From positions 2,843,001 to 2,907,000 of the forward strand of contig CP073344.1 in assembly GCA_024397875.1 (NCBI GenBank): a DNA stretch of 64,000 nt, in the 5' to 3' direction. Below are positions 1-9,265 of this stretch, piece by piece. A program made the position numbers and the translations under genes. The notes beneath the pieces are model-generated. The model did no database searches. It worked only from the letters and a program-made list of their open reading frames with translations, and was not told the DNA's origin. Numbering within the stretch: position 1 is the stretch's first letter; each line of letters starts with the position of its first letter. This stretch comes from Amphritea atlantica (GTDB lineage: Bacteria; Pseudomonadota; Gammaproteobacteria; Pseudomonadales; Balneatricaceae).

Positions 1-1
1 T

Positions 2-871
2 CAGTCACGTTTCAACCTCAAAGCCAGCAAAGAGATCGAAGGCCATAAAGTCTCCGGCTTTATTGAGTCCGATTTCTGGGAATACCAAACCAGCTACAGC
101 ACCAGTGCAGCACTGCGTCTGCGCCATGCTTTCATCAGCATTGATAATCTGACCATTGGTCAGACATGGAACGGCCAGTTCTTTGCCACTGCCCCCTTCG
201 ATGCGCGGATGATCAACTTCTTCGGACCTGGATTTGGTACCATTGGCGGCAACGGCGGTACTGTTCGTCCTTCTACCGTGGTTCACTACACCACCAACGG
301 CTTCCGCTTCACTGCGCAGGATCCGCTGTACGATAATGCCTCTATGCCTGACCTGGTAGCCTCCTATTCCAATCGTTTTAAATCCGGCAGTGCTTACAAT
401 GTTGCAGTAACTGCCCGTGAAGTTCAGACAACTTCTGTCGACGATTCTGAAATTGGTGCAACGATTTCTCTGCTGGGTAAACTGGCGGTAGGTAATGGCG
501 CCCTGTTTGCAGGTGCATTCACCGGTAAAGGCGCCGGCCCATACTCTGGCGTTTGTGTTGGCGGTATGTGGAATCCTACCAAAACCGCGACCTGTGATAT
601 CGATGCTTCAGGCGACCTGATTTCTCAGACCGGTTTCAACCTGGGCGTTACTCAGAACCTGACCGAAAACCTCAACGGCACGTTGCGTTACGGTAAGGTA
701 GAAGTGGACGATGCAGCGGATACTTCGGCTTACGAAACCACTGCAACTCTGATCTATACTTACCTGCCAGGTCTTGATTTTGGTATCGAGTGGCGTGATC
801 AGGATCAGGCAAACCACCCTCTGCGCCCAGCCGGACAACAGGTTGAAGTGATGGCAATGTACAAGTTCTAA
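2..871 (+). CDS. DcaP-like outer-membrane porin, C-terminal part
   Basis: The reading frame is open from the window edge to a stop at 871, so the N-terminus and signal peptide are missing. The visible 289 residues are rich in alternating polar/aromatic beta strands and end in Phe (...MYKF), the outer-membrane barrel signature recognised by BAM. The start of the visible part (RFNLKASKEIEGHKVSGFIE) and the GQTWNGQFF segment resemble the DcaP-like trimeric porin family, which passes dicarboxylates and other organic acids. A terminator hairpin follows directly. Family membership is by eye; the substrate is unknown. Uptake of acids for the neighbouring aromatic cluster is possible but not shown. 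Confidence 0.75.
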   Translation, partial: QSRFNLKASKEIEGHKVSGFIESDFWEYQTSYSTSAALRLRHAFISIDNLTIGQTWNGQFFATAPFDARMINFFGPGFGTIGGNGGTVRPSTVVHYTTNGFRFTAQDPLYDNASMPDLVASYSNRFKSGSAYNVAVTAREVQTTSVDDSEIGATISLLGKLAVGNGALFAGAFTGKGAGPYSGVCVGGMWNPTKTATCDIDASGDLISQTGFNLGVTQNLTENLNGTLRYGKVEVDDAADTSAYETTATLIYTYLPGLDFGIEWRDQDQANHPLRPAGQQVEVMAMYKF

Positions 872-900
872 GCTCATCAACACTTAGAACAGGTACACCT

Positions 901-947
901 GGAGAGAGATACTGGACCCCTTCACCGGTATCCCTTTCCTTCTTTAA
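901..947 (+). terminator. Rho-independent terminator of the porin gene
   Basis: A 15-position stem (arms 901-915 and 925-939, one mismatch and G-T wobbles) closes a 9-nt loop and is followed by TTCTTTAATT. It sits 30 bp after the porin stop codon. Confidence 0.7.
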
Positions 948-1071
948 TTACAGATATTAAGCTTTAGCGTATCAACTGATACAGGCAGATCTAAACCAGA
1001 AAAATCTATCCCAGACAGGCTATCCAGCCACACCGGATATCTAGAATTTAAAGCTTAAAAATACCCTCAGA

Positions 1072-1830
1072 TTATGCTCTTAACGCCTGATCAGCCGACC
1101 TGGAACGGGTCACTGATGGCAATTCACCCACCTGTTTACGATACAGCTGAGAAAAACGTCCAAGATTGGTGAAGCCATAATCCATCGCAATCTGGGTGAT
1201 ACTCCGTCCCTGGCTCCCCCCTTTGATCTCGCTGTGGACACAGGCAATTTTACGCTGCTGAATATAGGAAAGCGGCGTCGTTGATTCGCTCTCCCGAAAC
1301 AGATAATAAAGCGATCGCTCACTCATATGACAGACATCAGTCAGACTCTTCACTGACAGATTGCACTTTATATTCCGGTCAATGTAGTCCCGTAGTTTTT
1401 CCATCGTCAGCTGCTTACTGCTGCCACCTTCTGCAACCGGTTTATCAGATCCAACTTCCAGGTCAATATAATGAAAAATAATATTGATGTAGTGGCGCTG
1501 CAGCTCTGGTGTAACTTGCTCTTTGAGCTCGAGCAGATGAAGAATCAGTGCTTTGAGAGGACGCGATTCAAGACTGATTATATTGTCCGCTGCTTTCTCT
1601 ACACGCAGCGTCGGCTCTGGCTGATCTGCATAGCAACTATCAAATATAAAGTAGTTTACAAAGATTCGCTGATGAACATTGATGCGGATAACCCTGTCCT
1701 GATGATCAGGCAACATATGCACAACGATCTCATCAGTCTTGCCTGACAATGAATGAATAATCTCTGTCGATTTATTAAAAACAATATCCCTGTCAACACC
1801 CTTCATCCTTAGATCGAAATTATCTTTCAT
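1072..1830 (-). CDS. AraC-family transcriptional regulator
   Basis: A 252-residue regulator, taking the ATG at 1830, which has GAGA about 6 nt upstream; a TTG 15 bp further out (1845) is possible. The C-terminal ~100 residues form the double helix-turn-helix of AraC/XylS proteins: LSVKSLTDVCHMSERSLYYLF is the first HTH and the SITQIAMDYGFTNLGRFSQLYRK segment is the second, with the typical GF-x-N-x-G-RFS-x-x-Y-R core. The N-terminal ~150 residues match no family I recognise confidently, though AraC-binding-like domains occupy this place in relatives. It converges on the porin gene and has the fcs operon behind it. Its inducer is unknown; control of porin or aromatic genes is inference from position. 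Confidence 0.85.
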   Translation of the reverse strand: MKDNFDLRMKGVDRDIVFNKSTEIIHSLSGKTDEIVVHMLPDHQDRVIRINVHQRIFVNYFIFDSCYADQPEPTLRVEKAADNIISLESRPLKALILHLLELKEQVTPELQRHYINIIFHYIDLEVGSDKPVAEGGSSKQLTMEKLRDYIDRNIKCNLSVKSLTDVCHMSERSLYYLFRESESTTPLSYIQQRKIACVHSEIKGGSQGRSITQIAMDYGFTNLGRFSQLYRKQVGELPSVTRSRSADQALRA

Positions 1831-1990
1831 AATATTCTCACGCAAGGTATTTATTTTTATATTTATATACGACCAATAATTATTCTTAAAAAAACATCAC
1901 AGATCGCCTTAAATGCTAACATGACAACTAACAAATCAAGTCATAAGAAAACCGCATCGATCCATCTAAAAAAAAGACACCGGATTAAAG

Positions 1991-2017
1991 AATAAAAAAA
2001 GCCCCTTTAAAAGGGGC
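1991..2017 (-). terminator. Terminator of the leftward fcs operon
   Basis: GCCCCTTT/AAAGGGGC is a near-perfect palindrome (2001-2017), and the run of seven A immediately left of it reads as a T-tract on the minus strand. It lies about 80 bp past the fcs stop. Confidence 0.8.
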
Positions 2018-2094
2018 ACTGAGGAGAGTCAAAAAAGCAACTCAAAACTGTTTTACTGAAAAAATATATCTATATAGTATTTCTATTAAATGCT

Positions 2095-3951
2095 TTAAAG
2101 CGTAATCACCTGAGCTGAAGGCTCTGCGCTATATATATCTTCAACAATATCAGCACGATTACCGATCACGGCATTGGAGTTGAGCGATCCCTTATCGGTC
2201 ATCTCGTGGGCATCCATATCAGCGGGTCGGCTTTGCAGCACCAGACTCTTGATGCATGTAGAACTTCCGGTGCTTTTCTCTGCCATACTGGCAAGATGAT
2301 CGCTGAATACCTTACGAACCGCTGCATGATTAACGATCTGCTCCAGATTCAGGGCACCCTCCTCACTATCGATCAGGTGACGGCAGTGTTCAACATCGGG
2401 GAACACCAGCGCACTGATGAAGCCACGGTCACGACCGACAATAACCACATCCTGAATATAGGGTGCAAACTCATGAATCATGTGCGCCTTGAGTGTGCCA
2501 ACGCTCACCCAGGTACCGGTATCCAGCTTAAAGTCTTCAGACACGCGGCCATCGAAAAGAAATCCGCGGGATGGCTTTTGCTCATCAATAAACTTCAGCG
2601 CATCGCCAAGACAGTAGTAGCCCTCTTCATCATAGGCTTTCGCGGTTTGCTCCTCATCGCGCCAGTACCCAGGCATGACAGTGACACCTTTAACGCGCAC
2701 TTCGAGTTTGCCCTGATTAGGAATCAGTTTCAGTTCAACACCGGGAATCGGCACTCCCACAACACCGGAAGCGGCCTCTTCAATGGAGGTAAACAGAGCT
2801 GACGGGGCCGTCTCTGTAGCACCCAGCCCCGTCAGTATCGGCACTTTCTTACCGGTATATCGGATTGAAAGTTCGGCCAGATCATCCCAGACATGCTGAG
2901 CCAGACCCGCACCGGCATAAAACAGCACCTGCAGATTAGAGAAGAATACCTCAGCCATATCCTGATTCTGCTTCAACTCTTTAACCAGCAGTTCATACCC
3001 TTTAGGCACGTTGAAATAGATTGTGGGGGCAACTTCCCGCAGGTTAGCCACTGTTTCGGCAATGCCTTTAGGTACCGGTTTACCGCCATCGATATACAGA
3101 GAACCGCCGTTATAGATCACCAGACCGGTATTTTTATTGCCCCCGAAAGTATGGTTCCAGGGAAGCCAGTCGCACAATACCGGCGGCTGCTCTTGAACAA
3201 ACTGAAGGTAACTGGCAATCATCTCCTGATTAGCACAGATCATCCGCTGGGTATTGATAACCCCTTTCGGCATCCCTGTTGAGCCGGAAGTGAACAGAAA
3301 CTTGGCGATCGTATCGCCATTCACAGCCGCGTTCGCCTGAGCAACATCATCGGTTACCGGTGTAGCAACAGCGTCGCCCCAAAGGCTCAGGTCAAAACCA
3401 AAATCATCGGCACCATGATCAGCCTCGCAGGCCAGCACACTGCAATCAGATGGCATGACCGCATCAATAGCGTCCCGGAACGGTCCCAGGTTTTCAACAA
3501 AGACCAGTCCGGGTGTCAGCTTTTCGGTAATGTAACGCAGCTTACCAAAATCGGTCGAGATCAATGAGTATGCCGTGGATATCGGCGAAAACGGGATACC
3601 CACATACATAGACGCCAGACCCACCAACAGGTGAGAAATACTGTTACCCGACAGGATAACAACAGGACGCTCAGCTGACAGGTTCTGGTTCAGAAGATAC
3701 TGGGACAGATGCTTTACTTTAATCAGAGCCTCGGCGTAAGTCACCGTTTCCCAGTGATGCTTATCTTCTGTTCGCTGCGCCACCATCACTCTGTCAGGAG
3801 TTGTGGCGGCCCAGTGCTCCAGCTTATCGGTCATTTTGGTTGCGTAGGCTGGCAACTGGACAGCAGACCGGACCAGCATAGAACCATCGTCCCGCTTTTC
3901 GACGCTAATGTCGTAGGTAACTACATTTACAGGAAGAATTTCTGCGTTCAT
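2095..3951 (-). CDS. fcs: Feruloyl-CoA synthetase-type acyl-CoA ligase
   Basis: A 618-residue member of the AMP-forming adenylate/CoA ligase family. The P-loop-like signature FLFTSGSTGMPKG lies near residues 218-230, followed by the adenylation core and the C-terminal FDGRVSEDFKLDTGTWVSV segment characteristic of feruloyl-CoA synthetases; generic ligases have YKTGD-type variants there. It should activate hydroxycinnamic or related aryl acids to CoA thioesters with ATP in the cytosol. The ATG at 3951 has GAGA about 7 nt upstream and is preferred over an upstream TTG at 3969. It is the last gene of a four-gene leftward operon with acyl-CoA dehydrogenase, SDR and crotonase. The exact substrate (ferulate, p-coumarate, caffeate or dihydro forms) cannot be read from sequence. 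Confidence 0.88.
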   Translation of the reverse strand: MNAEILPVNVVTYDISVEKRDDGSMLVRSAVQLPAYATKMTDKLEHWAATTPDRVMVAQRTEDKHHWETVTYAEALIKVKHLSQYLLNQNLSAERPVVILSGNSISHLLVGLASMYVGIPFSPISTAYSLISTDFGKLRYITEKLTPGLVFVENLGPFRDAIDAVMPSDCSVLACEADHGADDFGFDLSLWGDAVATPVTDDVAQANAAVNGDTIAKFLFTSGSTGMPKGVINTQRMICANQEMIASYLQFVQEQPPVLCDWLPWNHTFGGNKNTGLVIYNGGSLYIDGGKPVPKGIAETVANLREVAPTIYFNVPKGYELLVKELKQNQDMAEVFFSNLQVLFYAGAGLAQHVWDDLAELSIRYTGKKVPILTGLGATETAPSALFTSIEEAASGVVGVPIPGVELKLIPNQGKLEVRVKGVTVMPGYWRDEEQTAKAYDEEGYYCLGDALKFIDEQKPSRGFLFDGRVSEDFKLDTGTWVSVGTLKAHMIHEFAPYIQDVVIVGRDRGFISALVFPDVEHCRHLIDSEEGALNLEQIVNHAAVRKVFSDHLASMAEKSTGSSTCIKSLVLQSRPADMDAHEMTDKGSLNSNAVIGNRADIVEDIYSAEPSAQVITL

Positions 3952-4004
3952 TATTATTCTCGCTATCAATTTTTATTCTGTTTCAGTCAGTAAAGACTGC
4001 TGAC

Positions 4005-5780
4005 TCAATCTTCTATCAGGTAGTCCCGGATGCCAGCGTCAGCGGTGATCACGGTCTTATGTAACGCCAACACTTTTGGCGTAAAATGCGCAAAATAGAA
4101 CCGGCTTAACGCGATCAGGTTATTCAGATATACCGTATCTGAGCTCTGCGCTTTCTGTTCATGAGCCGCCACGGCTATCCGCATCATCATCCAGCTACAG
4201 CAGGCGACCCCCATCAGTTCAAGGAAATTCACCGCACCGCACAGCAGAGATTCCCGCCCCGCTTTGCCCTGCTGCAGAATGTAATCGGCACACTCACTCA
4301 ACACACCGAGCATCTGTGCCAGCATCTCTTTTTCACCGCCGGCAATATCCAGCGCTATGTATTTGGCAAAATCGGCTTCGATCTCGACCACCAGCTCTTT
4401 CAGTGCTTCACCCTGATCGCCCTGAATTTTACGAAACACCAGGTCATTTGCCTGAATCCCGGTGGTCCCTTCATAGATAGTGGTTACCCGTATATCCCGC
4501 ATCAACTGCGCGACACCGGTCTCTTCCACAAACCCCATCCCGCCAAATATCTGGATCGTCGTACCGGCCATCAGGTTGCCACTCTCAGTTGAGAAGGCTT
4601 TGAAAACCGGCGTCATCAGTGCAACAAAACGCAGATGTGCTGCACGATCTTCAGACGCCAGCTCCGCCAGATCCAGGCGAGACGCGATCTGATAACTCAA
4701 TGCCCGCAATGCGGTAGTCTGCGCCCGCAGCCCCATCAGCATACGCTTTACATCCGGGTGACGCGCAATCAGGACATTCGTTTCTCCGGTCAGCGCATCT
4801 CGCCCCTGAGTTCGCTCCAGGCTATATTCGAGGGCACGCTGATAGCCCATTTCACCGATAGCCACCCCCTGCTGTCCGGTACTCAGACGGGCTTCGTTCA
4901 TCAGAATGAACATATACTCGAGGCCACGGTTCTCCTCGCCAACCAGCTCTCCGATGGCGCCTCCGTCATCACCGTAACTGATGTTGCAGGTGGGACTGCC
5001 ATGCAAGCCGGTTTTATGTTCGATCGATACACAACGTACATCGTTCAGTGCGCCGCACTGGCCGGATTCATCCACTTTATATTTCGGTACGATGAACAGC
5101 GAGACACCCTTCGCTCCCGGTGGAGAGTCCGGCGTTTTAGCCAGTACCAGATGGACAATATTCTCAGCCAGGTCATGTTCACCGTAGGTGATGTAGATCT
5201 TCTGACCGCTGATCAGGTAGGTACCATCCTCCTGAGGTATCGCACGGGTGCGGGTGTTACCCAGATCAGAGCCGGCTCCCGGTTCTGTCAGCGACATACA
5301 GGTCGCCCACTCACCGGTGACCAGTTTTTCAAGATAGCGCTGCTGCAGACGCTCATCTCTGGCAGTCAGCAGAATCTCCGCTGCGCCCTGAGTCAGCGCC
5401 TGAAACATGACAAAACTCAGGTTAGCGCTCAACCACATCTCATGTACTGCTGCGGCGATAAAACGCGGCAGAGACTGTCCTCCATACGCTTCCGGCAGTG
5501 CCAGCCCCAGCCAGCCATTGTCACAGAACTGCCGGTAGGCATCGATCCAGCCTTCCGGCGTCGTAACCACTCCGTCATTAAAGTGGCATCCCTCAATATC
5601 GCCGGATTGATTCAGGGGCGAGAGCACCTGCCCGGCAAACTTTGAGGCTTCCTCGAGAACCGCCGATAGCAGTGCGGGATCGTAATCTGCAAAATGCTCA
5701 ATCTGATCAAACCCGCGACTGTCTGCCACATGGTTTAACAAGAAGTTCATATCTTTCAGAGGTGCGGAATAATCAGCCAT
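4005..5780 (-). CDS. Acyl-CoA dehydrogenase with C-terminal extension
   Basis: A 591-residue FAD-dependent acyl-CoA dehydrogenase, longer than the ~380-residue short forms because of an extra C-terminal helical domain, as in the long FadE-like group of pseudomonads. Diagnostic segments include MSLTEPGAGSDLG (flavin/substrate binding, near residue 160), IYITYGEHDL, and QIFGGMGFVEETGVAQLMRD near the catalytic region. In this operon it probably desaturates a phenylpropanoyl-CoA (dihydrocinnamoyl type) to the cinnamoyl-CoA handled by the crotonase. It starts 9 nt after the SDR stop and is followed by fcs at 53 nt, so it is cotranscribed. Specificity is inferred from context. Confidence 0.87.
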   Translation of the reverse strand: MADYSAPLKDMNFLLNHVADSRGFDQIEHFADYDPALLSAVLEEASKFAGQVLSPLNQSGDIEGCHFNDGVVTTPEGWIDAYRQFCDNGWLGLALPEAYGGQSLPRFIAAAVHEMWLSANLSFVMFQALTQGAAEILLTARDERLQQRYLEKLVTGEWATCMSLTEPGAGSDLGNTRTRAIPQEDGTYLISGQKIYITYGEHDLAENIVHLVLAKTPDSPPGAKGVSLFIVPKYKVDESGQCGALNDVRCVSIEHKTGLHGSPTCNISYGDDGGAIGELVGEENRGLEYMFILMNEARLSTGQQGVAIGEMGYQRALEYSLERTQGRDALTGETNVLIARHPDVKRMLMGLRAQTTALRALSYQIASRLDLAELASEDRAAHLRFVALMTPVFKAFSTESGNLMAGTTIQIFGGMGFVEETGVAQLMRDIRVTTIYEGTTGIQANDLVFRKIQGDQGEALKELVVEIEADFAKYIALDIAGGEKEMLAQMLGVLSECADYILQQGKAGRESLLCGAVNFLELMGVACCSWMMMRIAVAAHEQKAQSSDTVYLNNLIALSRFYFAHFTPKVLALHKTVITADAGIRDYLIED

Positions 5781-5789
5781 GGTCGTTAC

Positions 5790-6557
5790 CTACTTCGCAG
5801 CCATCCGGATAGCACCATCCAGCCGGATCACTTCGCCATTGAGCATACAATTCTCAATGATCTGCTGCACCAGCTGGGCATACTCTGACGGCTCGCCCAG
5901 ACGGGGTGGAAAGGGCACCGCTGCACCCAGAGAAGCCTGAACCTCTTCCGGCAGAACATCCATCATCGGTGTTTTGAAAATGCCCGGAGCGATCGTCATC
6001 ACACGAATACCAAAATGCGCCAGCTCACGCGCCAACGGCAGAGTCATGGCACACATTCCGCCTTTTGACGCAGCATAGGCTGCCTGCCCTATCTGACCAT
6101 CAAATGCAGCAACCGAAGCGGTATTAATAATTACCCCACGCTCACCGGTTGATTGCGGTTCCTGCTCACTCATCACACTCGCCGCCAGGCGGATCATATT
6201 AAAGGTGCCCAGCAGGTTTACCTGCAGCGCCCGGCTGAATGTTTCCAGACGGTGAACGCCATTTCGCCCCAGCACCCGCTCAGCTCCGGGAATTCCGGCA
6301 CAGTTAACCAGACCGTCGAGCTTGCCAAAATGACTGACGGCAGTATCAATACAGTGCTGTGCTGATTGCTCATCGGTGATATCGGTTGTACAGAAAACCG
6401 CTTTTTCGGCAAGGGATGCAGCCACCGCAGAACCCCGTTCCTCATTAATATCCGCCAGTACAACCGATGCACCCTGATCAGCCAGACGGCGAGCTACCGC
6501 TTCGCCAAGACCCGAACTGGCACCGGTAACGATAAAGACCTTTTGATTGATATCCAT
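5790..6557 (-). CDS. SDR-family 3-hydroxyacyl-CoA dehydrogenase
   Basis: A 255-residue classical short-chain dehydrogenase. The NAD-binding TGASSGLG is at residues 11-18, NCAGIPG follows, and the catalytic Ser148, Tyr161 and Lys165 (YAASK) are present. The sequence resembles the type-2/HSD17B10-like 3-hydroxyacyl-CoA dehydrogenases ([18 protein letters not shown], with a [11 protein letters not shown] end). The ATG at 6557 is preceded by GAGGA, whereas an in-frame TTG at 6590 lacks a good ribosome site. Between crotonase and acyl-CoA dehydrogenase genes, its likely role is oxidising the 3-hydroxy-3-arylpropanoyl-CoA to the beta-ketoacyl-CoA. Confidence 0.86.
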   Translation of the reverse strand: MDINQKVFIVTGASSGLGEAVARRLADQGASVVLADINEERGSAVAASLAEKAVFCTTDITDEQSAQHCIDTAVSHFGKLDGLVNCAGIPGAERVLGRNGVHRLETFSRALQVNLLGTFNMIRLAASVMSEQEPQSTGERGVIINTASVAAFDGQIGQAAYAASKGGMCAMTLPLARELAHFGIRVMTIAPGIFKTPMMDVLPEEVQASLGAAVPFPPRLGEPSEYAQLVQQIIENCMLNGEVIRLDGAIRMAAK

Positions 6558-6676
6558 CTGAGCGTCCTCAATTATTCTTTTATTCAGCAACGACTGATTA
6601 TGTTCTTGTTAAAACGTCCGGTTTTATTGCATCAAAGCGATAAGTGCACCTTGCTTTGAGTCGGCCAATAATCCGC

Positions 6677-7438
6677 TTACTTCTTTTTCCTGTTGAGGAA
6701 CTGGCCAATACGCTCCTGTACTTCAGGGCTGGTCTGAGTCATCCCCGCCAGCAGCGACTCAGTAAACAAGCCGTCATCCATCGACATACTCTCGATACGG
6801 GACAAACCAGAGACCATGGCAAAGTTCGACAGTCTTGAATTCTGCGCAACGGACTTCGCCAGCTCAGTGGCTTTTTCCAAGGCAGTGCCCTTTTCAACAC
6901 AGTAGTGGGCCAGACCCAGTCGCTCACCATCAACCGCATTATAGGTGCGACCTGTCAGCATCATATCCATCATCCGGCTTGCGCCCAGAATCCTGCCGAC
7001 CCGCACGGAAGCACCACCACCGACAAAAATACCGTGACGCCCTTCTGGCAGACGGAAGTAAGTCGTTTCATCGGCGACCCGCACATGAGCACTGGAGGCA
7101 AGCTCCAGACCACCACCAATCACCGCACCATGCAATGCCGCCACAACAGGAATGGAAGAATTAGCAATACGGCCAAACACCCGGTGCCACATCCGCGAAT
7201 GCTGCACCACGCCGTAAGGATCACGGGCAACATGTTCGGACAGATCAAGCCCGGAACAAAATTCCGGACCATTACCGGAAAAGAGCACCACCGAGACTTC
7301 CTCAGGCATATTGATAAACACATCCTCTATCTCAAGGAGCAGCGCATCATTGATCGCATTCTTTTTTTCAGGACGGTTGAGTTGCAGATGACCAATGTCG
7401 GCTTCTACAGAAAATTGAATATAACGGTACTCGGCCAT
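6677..7438 (-). CDS. Crotonase (enoyl-CoA hydratase/isomerase family)
   Basis: A 253-residue crotonase fold protein. It carries LNRPEKKNAIN near the N-terminus, the oxyanion-hole segments FCSGLDLSEH and HGAVIGGGLELA, and RLPEGRHGIFVGGGASVRVGR in the active-site region. It is the first gene of the leftward operon; the ATG at 7438 has AGAGGTG upstream, and the in-frame codons further upstream are promoter DNA. It does not look like HCHL/Ech, the hydratase-lyase that makes vanillin directly, so simple hydration of an aryl-acryloyl-CoA is the more likely activity. That is an inference from remembered family features. A glutamate in the EGRHG segment may be catalytic. Confidence 0.85.
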   Translation of the reverse strand: MAEYRYIQFSVEADIGHLQLNRPEKKNAINDALLLEIEDVFINMPEEVSVVLFSGNGPEFCSGLDLSEHVARDPYGVVQHSRMWHRVFGRIANSSIPVVAALHGAVIGGGLELASSAHVRVADETTYFRLPEGRHGIFVGGGASVRVGRILGASRMMDMMLTGRTYNAVDGERLGLAHYCVEKGTALEKATELAKSVAQNSRLSNFAMVSGLSRIESMSMDDGLFTESLLAGMTQTSPEVQERIGQFLNRKKK

Positions 7439-7514
7439 TCGACACCTCTGTTGCACAAAGCGATAACTGCCGGTTTTATTCCCAGCTCTAAAAACGACAT
7501 CTATGTTTATACGA

Positions 7515-7541
7515 AATATTGTTGTATTAATCAACAATATT
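7515..7541. promoter_or_regulatory. Perfect inverted repeat, candidate MarR operator
   Basis: The arms AATATTGTTG (7515-7524) and CAACAATATT (7532-7541) are exact reverse complements around a 7-nt AT spacer. It lies in the 274-bp divergent region, 77 bp upstream of the crotonase start. MarR-family dimers bind such AT-rich palindromes, and a marR gene closes the locus at 12136. Confidence 0.6.
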
Positions 7542-7620
7542 ATCTGCAAATTATTAGCTTTTTAATCATGCCCCCCAAGTCTTCCGCAAATTCCTATATG
7601 CGAGGCAATTATCTTATACA

Positions 7621-7656
7621 AACAATTGTTGCGAAACTAAACAGTTTATGTATAAA
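7621..7656 (+). promoter_or_regulatory. Palindrome overlapping a possible promoter of the TRAP operon
   Basis: AACAATTGTT (7621-7630) is a perfect 10-bp palindrome sharing the TTGTT/AACAA core with the larger repeat at 7515-7541. It covers a possible -35 (TTGTTG), with TATAAA at 7651 as a loosely spaced -10. A repressor on it would block the rightward TRAP operon. Promoter assignment is weak. Confidence 0.4.
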
Positions 7657-7712
7657 TACAAATACCAGTACTCTGGCATCCTAAAACAATAAAGAATCTA
7701 AAGGATCTGAAA

Positions 7713-8753
7713 ATGGGCATTAAATCCATCCTCAAGCAATCATTCGCCGCATGTGCGCTGATACTTGGCTCAGGTAGTGCTATCTCTGCCGAAGCTGAAT
7801 ATACCTTCAAGCTGCACCATTTCCTGCCGCCCCCTTCCATGGCGCACTCTAAGTTCCTCCAGCCCTGGGCTGACAAGGTGATGGCTGAATCAAATGGTCG
7901 AATCAAAATTGATCTGTATCCGGCGATGCAACTGGGCGGTAAGCCTCCGGCACTCTTCGATCAGGTGCGCAAAGGGATCGTCGATATCTCCTGGACTGTT
8001 ACCGGCTACACTCCGGGTCGTTTTCCAAAATCAACCGTCTTTGAACTGCCCTTCATTGCCACCGATGCCAAGCCGATGAGTATGGCGATGCAGGCATTTG
8101 CTGAAACAGAAATGACTGACGAGTTGAAGGATGTTCATCTGCTGGCAATGCACGTCCATGCACCGGGTTCGTTGCACTCCCGGGATAAAGCAATTCACAA
8201 CGCTGCAGATATGGAGGGAATGAAGCTTCGGGCGCCGAATAAGACCATGGCTGATGCGTTTGCAAAACTGGGCTCTAATCCGGTCTTTATGCCGGTACCC
8301 CAGATGCCCAGCGCGCTATCAAAAGGTGTACTGGACGTAGCGGTACTGCCCTATGAAGTGGTTAAGCCACTGAAGATCCATCAGCTTGTAAAACACCACA
8401 CTGAAGTGCCAGGTCTCTACGCCAATACATTCATCTTCAGTATGAATAAAAAAGCCTACGATTCGCTGCCTGCAGACCTTAAACAGGTAATCGATAATAA
8501 CTCAGGTATTGAACTGGCCGGTCATATCGGCGCGCTGTTCGATGAGTATGAGGCGGTTGGCCGACAGGCGGCCGTTGAGCAGGGTAACGAGATCTATCAA
8601 CTGCCGGCATCTGAAGTGGATATCTGGAAATCCAAACTATCCTTTGTCACTGAAGACTGGCTGAAAGATATGAAAGCTGACGGCTATGATTCACAGAAAC
8701 TGCTGGACGAAGCCAACGCGCTTATCGCCAAGTATCAAACGGCCAACAAGTAA
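7713..8753 (+). CDS. dctP: TRAP transporter substrate-binding protein (DctP family)
   Basis: A 346-residue periplasmic binding protein with a cleaved Sec signal (hydrophobic stretch ending SGSAISAEA, cleavage near residue 26). The mature start YTFKLHHFLPPPSMAH and the segments LYPAMQLGGKPPALFDQVRKG and KLRAPNKTM, with the conserved carboxylate-binding Arg, are typical of DctP proteins for organic and aromatic acids. The ATG follows AAGGAT by 7 nt. It heads an operon with the two membrane subunits and an amidohydrolase. TarPQM-type TRAP systems for p-coumarate are known in Rhodopseudomonas, so an aromatic ligand is plausible here but not proven. Confidence 0.9.
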   Translation: MGIKSILKQSFAACALILGSGSAISAEAEYTFKLHHFLPPPSMAHSKFLQPWADKVMAESNGRIKIDLYPAMQLGGKPPALFDQVRKGIVDISWTVTGYTPGRFPKSTVFELPFIATDAKPMSMAMQAFAETEMTDELKDVHLLAMHVHAPGSLHSRDKAIHNAADMEGMKLRAPNKTMADAFAKLGSNPVFMPVPQMPSALSKGVLDVAVLPYEVVKPLKIHQLVKHHTEVPGLYANTFIFSMNKKAYDSLPADLKQVIDNNSGIELAGHIGALFDEYEAVGRQAAVEQGNEIYQLPASEVDIWKSKLSFVTEDWLKDMKADGYDSQKLLDEANALIAKYQTANK

Positions 8754-8764
8754 AAGGCCCCGCT

Positions 8765-9265
8765 ATGTATACTCTTCTTACTCAGACTAAGAGAGGAATC
8801 GAGTTTATCTCCCGTCAGCTGGCGCTGATGGGAGGTTTCATTATGATTCTTCTCGCCCTGATGACCGTCGTCAGTATTATCGGAAGAAGCCTGTTTGGCA
8901 TCACCGTTGAGGGTGATTATGAACTGGTAGAGATGGGGCTGGCTATTTCTATCTTCCTGTTTCTCACAGAGTGTCAGATTAAAAAAGGGCATGTGATTGT
9001 CGATTTCTTTACCATTAATCTGGCCAAGCGAAAGATCTATTTTCTCGACTCTATGGGTAATCTGATTTTCACTATTATTGCTGCGACGCTAACCTGGCAG
9101 ATGTATCTTGGGGGACTGGATTATCATGAGTATATGGAGCAATCAATGATTCTTGAGCTCCAGGTATGGGTCGCCTATATACCTGCCGTTTTTTGTCTGG
9201 CACTTCTCACCCTCTGCTGTTTCATTGATACCCTACTGGGCTTCAGGGAGTACCTAAGATCATGA
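8765..9265 (+). CDS. dctQ: TRAP transporter small membrane subunit (DctQ)
   Basis: A 166-residue inner-membrane protein with four predicted hydrophobic helices, the size and topology of DctQ. The segment FLTECQIKKGHVIVDFF contains the conserved charged residues of the family. It begins 11 nt after dctP, and its stop overlaps the dctM start (ATGA, 9262-9265), indicating translational coupling. It scaffolds the DctM transport subunit and contributes to docking of the binding protein. Confidence 0.9.
   Translation: MYTLLTQTKRGIEFISRQLALMGGFIMILLALMTVVSIIGRSLFGITVEGDYELVEMGLAISIFLFLTECQIKKGHVIVDFFTINLAKRKIYFLDSMGNLIFTIIAATLTWQMYLGGLDYHEYMEQSMILELQVWVAYIPAVFCLALLTLCCFIDTLLGFREYLRS

Noticed and set aside
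4635..5645. 336-codon open frame antisense to the acyl-CoA dehydrogenase gene
   Set aside because: It lies wholly within a clearly functional gene on the other strand, has no ribosome site or family motif, and mirrors the codon bias of that gene.
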